Shown one piece after another: positions 6,618-9,885 of a stretch of DNA of 9,885 nucleotides (the stretch's first letter is position 1; each line of letters opens with the position of its first letter). The translations under genes and the position numbers were made by a program. The notes under the pieces are model-generated. The model did no database searches. It was not told where the DNA came from and worked only from the letters and a program-made list of their open reading frames with translations. The stretch comes from Bacillota bacterium. Lineage in GTDB: Bacteria; Bacillota; DTU030. The DNA is taken from contig DUVO01000122.1 in assembly GCA_012841005.1 (NCBI GenBank), positions 1-9,885 of the forward strand. Direction: 5' to 3'.

Positions 6618-7418
6618 TTATTTTTTTACCGGTACTTGTTTAACATAGTCCATGGGAAAACCTAAAAGCTGCTGGCCAAAGCGGCGGAACTGTTCGGGAT
6701 CGGCGCTGGTGTAGAAGCGGTGCCCGGGCACATTGCTCGCCGGTGCCAGTAAACCCTGCTTTTGCAGAACTTCCCTGAGGGTGGCAACGGTGGCCACGGC
6801 CGGATCAACAATTCTGAGCTCCGGCCCAACAACCCTGCGAATAACATTCACCAGGTGGGGATAATGGGTGCAGCCCAGGACCAGGGTATCAACGGCAGTA
6901 TCTGCCAAAAAGGACAGGTATTCCCCGGCTGCCGACTCCACTTCCGGCCCGCTGAGCTTCCCCTTTTCCACAAAGGGGACAAACAAGGGGCAAGCTTGTC
7001 CATAAACTTTAGCCCGGGAATTATACTTCTTAATGGCTTCCTGGTAAGACCCGGAGTTGACGGTATATTCGGTAGCGATCACTGCGATCTCCCCCGAATG
7101 GCTGGTCATAGCCGCCTCCTTTGCCCCCGGTTCAATAATCCCCACCACCGGCAGGGAAAAAGTCTCCTTCAAGACCGGCAGAGCCGCCGCCGTAGCAGTA
7201 TTGCAGGCCACCACCAGGGCCTTGACCCCCTGCTCAACCAGATACTCGGCCACTTCCAGGACAAAGGCCTGGATTTCCCCCTGGGACCGGGAACCATAGG
7301 GCACCCGGGCATTATCACCAAAATAGACGATACTTTCCTCCGGCAGCATACTCAAAAACCGCCGCACCACCGTTAGGCCACCAAAACCCGAATCAAAAAT
7401 TCCCACTGGCTCTGACAT
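6618..7418 (-). CDS. murI: Glutamate racemase
   Basis: Converts L-glutamate to D-glutamate for peptidoglycan precursors in the cytoplasm. The 266 residues show the family order: GIFDSGFGGLTV (6-17, with D9 and S10), YFGDNARVPYG (32-42), the first catalytic cysteine C72 in VVACNTATA, and the second catalytic cysteine C183 in LGCTHYPHL. Length is typical. Near the C-terminus the family's usual Asp-Ser element reads VDPAVATV (204-211), a small deviation. The start at 7418 is preceded by a G-rich ribosome site (GGGGGG). It is the next gene downstream of the glutamate synthase homologue, separated by about 250 bases without a clear terminator. No obvious promoter was found. An intergenic stretch of about 130 bases follows before tRNA-Arg, also without a convincing terminator. 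Confidence 0.96.
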   Translation of the reverse strand: MSEPVGIFDSGFGGLTVVRRFLSMLPEESIVYFGDNARVPYGSRSQGEIQAFVLEVAEYLVEQGVKALVVACNTATAAALPVLKETFSLPVVGIIEPGAKEAAMTSHSGEIAVIATEYTVNSGSYQEAIKKYNSRAKVYGQACPLFVPFVEKGKLSGPEVESAAGEYLSFLADTAVDTLVLGCTHYPHLVNVIRRVVGPELRIVDPAVATVATLREVLQKQGLLAPASNVPGHRFYTSADPEQFRRFGQQLLGFPMDYVKQVPVKK

Positions 7419-7672
7419 ATAACCCCCCCAATAGCTGCATTTCTCCCCTGCTGTACTGTTATTTCTACATAATTCCCCATCTGCCCGAAATTTCCTTTTT
7501 TATTAATAAATTATTACGGGCCCCTGCCGCCGCAAAAATATAAGGGAAAACCACCTGATACTGCCACAAGAAAAGGGAGGGGGCCAACCAGCTTCTGCCG
7601 GGGCAAATTTCCAGGGGGTTTTCATAGAGGCACTGCTCCCTTTAAGGTGTGATTTGCGGGCCGATGCCCCCC
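7419..7672. other. Intergenic region between murI and the glutamate synthase homologue
   Basis: About 250 bases with no supported gene. It contains an AT-rich patch near 7495-7520 (TTTATTAATAAATTATTA) that could belong to a promoter for murI, but I cannot place both boxes with good spacing. A 40-codon minus-strand frame (7622-7503) has only a distant GGGAG site and no recognisable features. Confidence 0.4.
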
Positions 7673-9084
7673 TTAATGGAGCACCGGCCGCTGTTCTTCC
7701 TCCCGCCCGGGAGGGTAGGGTAATGGTAAAACCGGCTCCACCCCGGTTCCTTCCTGTTCTTCCGGGGGCAAATAGGCCCATTGGATGCCGGCCGCCCGGG
7801 CAATCTCCCGGTCCATGGTGGTCAGATCCGTCCGGTCCAGCTCCCGGAAGGACCTCTTCCCCAGGGCATAGGTGGCCAGTTCCATTTCCTTTACCGAAGC
7901 CATGAGGAAATTATAGAGGCGGGTCGCACCTTCCTTCACATCCAGTTCCTTCCGGTATTTGCCGGTGTAGAGGGGCACCTGGGTCGGGGGTTCCCAGAGC
8001 ATGGCCTTGGTCAGCTGTTCGCTGAGCATGGCGATGACGGCAATGGTGCCTATGTAAAGGGCATCCGCCCCCAGGGCCAGGGCCTTCAAAAACTGGCCCG
8101 GAGTAAACAACCCGCCGGCAATAATGAGACTGACCTTATCCCTGGCCCCGCTCCTTTCCAGAAACCGGACGCTGCGGATGAGGGCGGGCAAGGTGGGGAG
8201 ACCCACATCATCCTGGAGGATGGGCGGTCCAGCGTGGGTACCCCCTTCAGAACCGTCGACAACGATAAAATCGACCCCGGCCTCCAGGGCAATGGCCAGT
8301 TCCTTTTCCAGGTGGTGGGTGGCGGCAAACTTGACTCCCACCGGTACCCCGTACTCCTTCCGGAGGGAACCGACCAGTTTAATGAATTCTTTCCTGGTAT
8401 TTACCCCCGGCAGCCGCGGGGGGATCTCCTGGAACTGGCCCGGTTTCAGGTGAAAACGCTCCCGCATCTCCGGGCCGATAAAATCCGGCGGCTGGGAGAG
8501 GGGTCAGCCGCCTGGGCCCCCTGGGCCAGCTGGATCTCAATGGCATCCAGCCTTCTCAGATCAGCGGGGTCGGTCATATAGCCGCTCCGGGAATACTGCC
8601 CAATAAAATACCGGGCCGCCTCCCGTTCCTCGGCGATCAGGGGGGCCTCACCGGAATTGGTGGCTGTCCCCGCCCTGGTGGCTGCCTGGGCCAGGGCAAT
8701 TTTTGCCCGTAAACTCAAGGCCCCGCCATAGGACATGCCTGCTATCATAAGGGGTATTTTCAGCTGCAGCGGTTTTTGGGCCCGGGGTCCGATAACTACC
8801 CGGGTATCAATCCGGGTCTCGGCCGGTGTGGGGAACCGGTGCAGGTGAACGGGATTCAGCAGGATCTGTTCCCACGCCGAGAGAACCACAGGGCTCCCCA
8901 GGGGGCGCTCCAGGGGCTTCCCTCCGGCCGCCCTCATCTCGGCTTCAATGAAGTTGTGCAGCCCTACCTTGTCTATCACGGCAACGGGGGAGTAAATGTT
9001 CCGGGTATAATGTTCCCGGTAGATCCGCCGGAGAAGATCATCCATCACCGCATCCCCCAGCCGCCTTACCAACCAGCCAAACAT
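7673..9084 (-). pseudogene. GltB-like FMN-binding glutamate synthase family protein, frameshifted
   Basis: Two overlapping minus-strand frames together encode one protein of about 470 residues. The 5' part (start 9084, ribosome site AAGGGGGTG) runs MFGWLVRRLGD through IPLMIAGMSYGGALSLRAKIA (about 110-130), NSGEA and AIEIQLAQGAQAADP (181-195). It then goes out of frame near 8500 and would stop at 8446-8448. The 3' part continues in another frame with FIGPEMRERFHLKPGQ, PVGVKFAATHHLEKE, VVDGSEGGTHAGPP and ALGADALYIGTIAVIAM, ending at 7673. Adding one C to the CCCC run (8503-8500) joins them as AADPLSQPPDFIGPEMRER. The fold is the FMN-binding TIM barrel of the glutamate synthase large subunit. 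The cysteines that bind the 3Fe-4S cluster in true GltB are absent from the place where I expect them, so the reaction in this subgroup is unsure. Genuine mutation or sequencing error cannot be told apart here. Confidence 0.85.
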
Positions 9085-9145
9085 TAACACACCCCCTTGT
9101 ACTCCCTTAGCATTGCTGCCAATGGGGAATAATAATTCACCAAAA

Positions 9146-9181
9146 GGACAGCCGTGCCTTCGCCGGCAACCATGGCTGTCC
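9146..9181 (-). terminator. Stem-loop with short T tract between the small gene and the glutamate synthase homologue
   Basis: GGACAGCC (9181-9174 on the minus strand) pairs perfectly with GGCTGTCC (9153-9146), with an inner TGCC/GGCA helix in the loop and TTTTGG after it. It probably terminates the 60-residue small gene upstream. With only four T it could also act as an attenuator in the leader of the next gene. Confidence 0.5.
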
Positions 9182-9263
9182 CCTCCTCGACAGCGGCAAG
9201 GCCCAAGCTCCAACTCACCTAAACCCGCAGCCGCCCCTCAGGGGAGATTAAAACAAGCAACCC

Positions 9264-9446
9264 TTACCCCTGCCGGGGCGGGATGGGCTTCTTTCCGGCT
9301 ATGAATTCGCCCCGGGCAGGATGGGTTTCAAAATCATCGGGATTCCAGTTACTGGCCTCAGCCCATCTGGCAGTCAATGACGCTTGTTCCTCCTTTGCCC
9401 TCTTTTTTTCCCCTTCTGGAGGCGACGTTCCTTTGTCTTTGTCCAT
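9264..9446 (-). CDS. Small hypothetical protein (60 aa), highly charged
   Basis: I do not recognise this protein. From the chosen start it runs MDKDKGTSPPEGEKKRAKEE, then SLTARWAEASNWNPDDFETH (23-42) and a basic, proline-containing tail (GKKPIPPRQG). It has no membrane segment, signal peptide or cysteine. The start at 9446 has a good ribosome site (GGGGAG, seven bases away). The frame stays open upstream to an ATG at 9536, but that start has only a poor site. The N-terminal 20 residues look disordered; the middle (LTARWAEASNWNPDDF) is the likeliest conserved part. The T-A-x-W-A pattern faintly recalls small clostridial spore-associated proteins (DUF3787 type), but this is too weak to name it. 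It precedes the glutamate synthase homologue on the same strand, separated by a hairpin. Confidence 0.6.
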   Translation of the reverse strand: MDKDKGTSPPEGEKKRAKEEQASLTARWAEASNWNPDDFETHPARGEFIAGKKPIPPRQG

Positions 9447-9693
9447 GCTATCTCTCCCCTTTTCTTTAGTTCCCCCTTCAGGTCCGGGGCGCCTTGCCCC
9501 CTTTATATTTTTTCCTTCCAGGCCGCCTTCATACATATCATCTTACTTTTTCTGCCGGCCTGTCCCGGAGGAAAAGGGAGTAAAACTATACATTCCTCCC
9601 CACAACATAAGAATATGGAGACGAAAAAATTAATATTAATCGATAGTAAATTTCCTTGCCTTCCCATTTCCGAAAGGAATTAAGCATAACCCG
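9447..9693. other. Divergent intergenic region between the small gene and the riboswitch
   Basis: About 250 bases with no supported gene. AT-rich around 9625-9655 (TTAATATTAATCGATAG), which is where a divergent promoter for the leftward small gene might lie. A TATAGT box on the minus strand near 9590 has no good partner at -35. A 22-codon plus-strand frame (9615-9683) lacks a ribosome site and is not credited. Confidence 0.4.
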
Positions 9694-9721
9694 TTGAAGT
9701 TTGTGTTTAAGTATTTATAAG
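9694..9721 (+). promoter_or_regulatory. Probable promoter of the riboswitch transcript
   Basis: TTGAAG (9694-9699) and TATAAG (9716-9721) are spaced by 16 bases on the plus strand, in an AT-rich stretch. The aptamer starts about 7 bases after the -10 box, which is close; the true start site may be at about 9727-9728. Confidence 0.5.
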
Positions 9722-9727
9722 TAAATA

Positions 9728-9817
9728 GCACTTGCTAAGGCAAACCCGTCGAAAGGCGGACGCGAAGCCACGGATCTATGGCCTTCAGCTAGGGCAGCCG
9801 GGCTGCCAGGGTCGTGC
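9728..9817 (+). ncRNA. Cyclic di-GMP-I (GEMM-I) riboswitch aptamer
   Basis: The plus strand shows the GEMM-I core in order: GGCAAACC (9739-9746), a short helix CCGTC/GGCGG capped by the GAAA tetraloop (about 9751-9754), ACGCGAAGCC (9760-9769), a CTATGGCC segment (about 9776-9783) where the tetraloop receptor lies, and the P3 hairpin GGCAGC-CGG-GCTGCC (9793-9807). GCAC (9728-9731) and GTGC (9814-9817) can close P1. Using Vibrio Vc2 numbering as I recall it, G20 is kept, which favours cyclic di-GMP over cGAMP. The base equivalent to A47, which stacks between the two guanines of the ligand, reads G, and the junction after P1b is one or two bases short of the common form. It may belong to a variant GEMM-I subgroup. 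The controlled gene is beyond the right edge. Confidence 0.88.
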
Positions 9818-9821
9818 AGGG

Positions 9822-9870
9822 GTACATCTTTTGGCATAACAGAGCAACGGGGTGTGCTTTTTTCTTTTTT
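9822..9870 (+). terminator. Terminator in the riboswitch expression platform
   Basis: GTACATC (9822-9828) pairs with GGTGTGC (9851-9857) over 7 bases (three G-U), extended inside by TTG/CAA. Two runs of six T follow (9858-9863 and 9865-9870). It starts five bases after the aptamer's P1. GTGC inside the 3' arm (9854-9857) matches the P1 3' strand, so the P1 5' strand could pair with either. That would make ligand binding favour termination (an OFF switch). This mechanism is inference. Confidence 0.7.
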
Positions 9871-9885
9871 CGCCAACCCACCAAG

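Noticed and set aside
7503..7622. Minus-strand 40-codon frame in the murI upstream region
   Set aside because: Ribosome site too far away, no recognisable composition or motif, proline/tryptophan-rich like noncoding translation.
8495..8510. Programmed ribosomal frameshift in the GltB-like gene
   Set aside because: No clear slippery heptamer and no strong downstream structure; a simple one-base indel in the C run explains the data better.
7781..8581. Plus-strand 266-codon open frame
   Set aside because: Antisense to the conserved GltB-like coding sequence; it stays open because of GC-rich codon bias.
9447..9536. N-terminal extension of the 60-residue protein to an ATG at 9536
   Set aside because: The 9536 start has a poor ribosome site, while 9446 has a well-placed GGGGAG; the extension is glycine/lysine-rich and low in complexity.
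9615..9683. Plus-strand 22-codon frame before the riboswitch
   Set aside because: No ribosome site, AT-rich promoter-like DNA, and no similarity to a known leader peptide.
1..9885. CRISPR array, insertion sequence, prophage or defence island
   Set aside because: No regularly spaced direct repeats, transposase or integrase motifs, terminal inverted repeats or phage genes were seen; the tRNA genes show no nearby attachment-site duplication.

Overview
The window looks like a chromosomal segment of a moderately GC-rich, low-GC-group Gram-positive bacterium (Firmicutes/Bacillota). The evidence is a large Bacillus-type SRP RNA with an Alu domain, the block tRNA-Ser / SRP RNA / dnaX that is also known from Bacillus, nearby tadA, and tRNA genes that encode their own CCA end. 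A thermophilic clostridial genus such as Moorella would fit, but that is inference from memory. Almost everything is transcribed leftward (minus strand). The exceptions are a truncated chemotaxis-receptor gene and a riboswitch at the right edge.

Layout, left to right: the N-terminal 160 codons of dnaX (1-480, runs off the left edge); the SRP RNA with its terminator (572-887); tRNA-Ser(GGA) with a clean promoter (906-1054); a three-PAS GGDEF diguanylate cyclase (1103-2761); a divergent, 5'-truncated methyl-accepting chemotaxis signalling domain with its own terminator (3004-3665); tRNA-Ser(CGA) with terminator and a near-consensus promoter (3704-3912); a large DUF4153-like membrane protein (3950-5665); tadA (5838-6305); tRNA-Arg(CCU) with terminator and promoter (6365-6533); murI glutamate racemase (6618-7418); a GltB-like FMN-binding glutamate synthase homologue broken by a one-base frameshift near 8500 (7673-9084); a 60-residue basic/acidic small protein (9264-9446); and, on the plus strand, a cyclic di-GMP-I (GEMM-I) riboswitch with a terminator expression platform (9728-9870). 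The gene the riboswitch controls lies beyond the right edge.

Functional themes: translation and protein export (two tRNA-Ser, tRNA-Arg, TadA wobble deaminase, SRP RNA), DNA replication (DnaX), cell-wall precursor supply (MurI), and cyclic di-GMP signalling. The last is represented at both ends of the pathway: a PAS-regulated cyclase that should make the messenger, with an intact RxxD feedback site, and a riboswitch that should read it.

The most notable items are the riboswitch, whose core departs from the usual GEMM-I consensus (GCGAAGCC where GCAAAGCC is usual, and a shortened P1b-side junction), the frameshifted glutamate synthase homologue, and the orphan half chemoreceptor. I see no CRISPR array, phage, insertion sequence or obvious new defence system.
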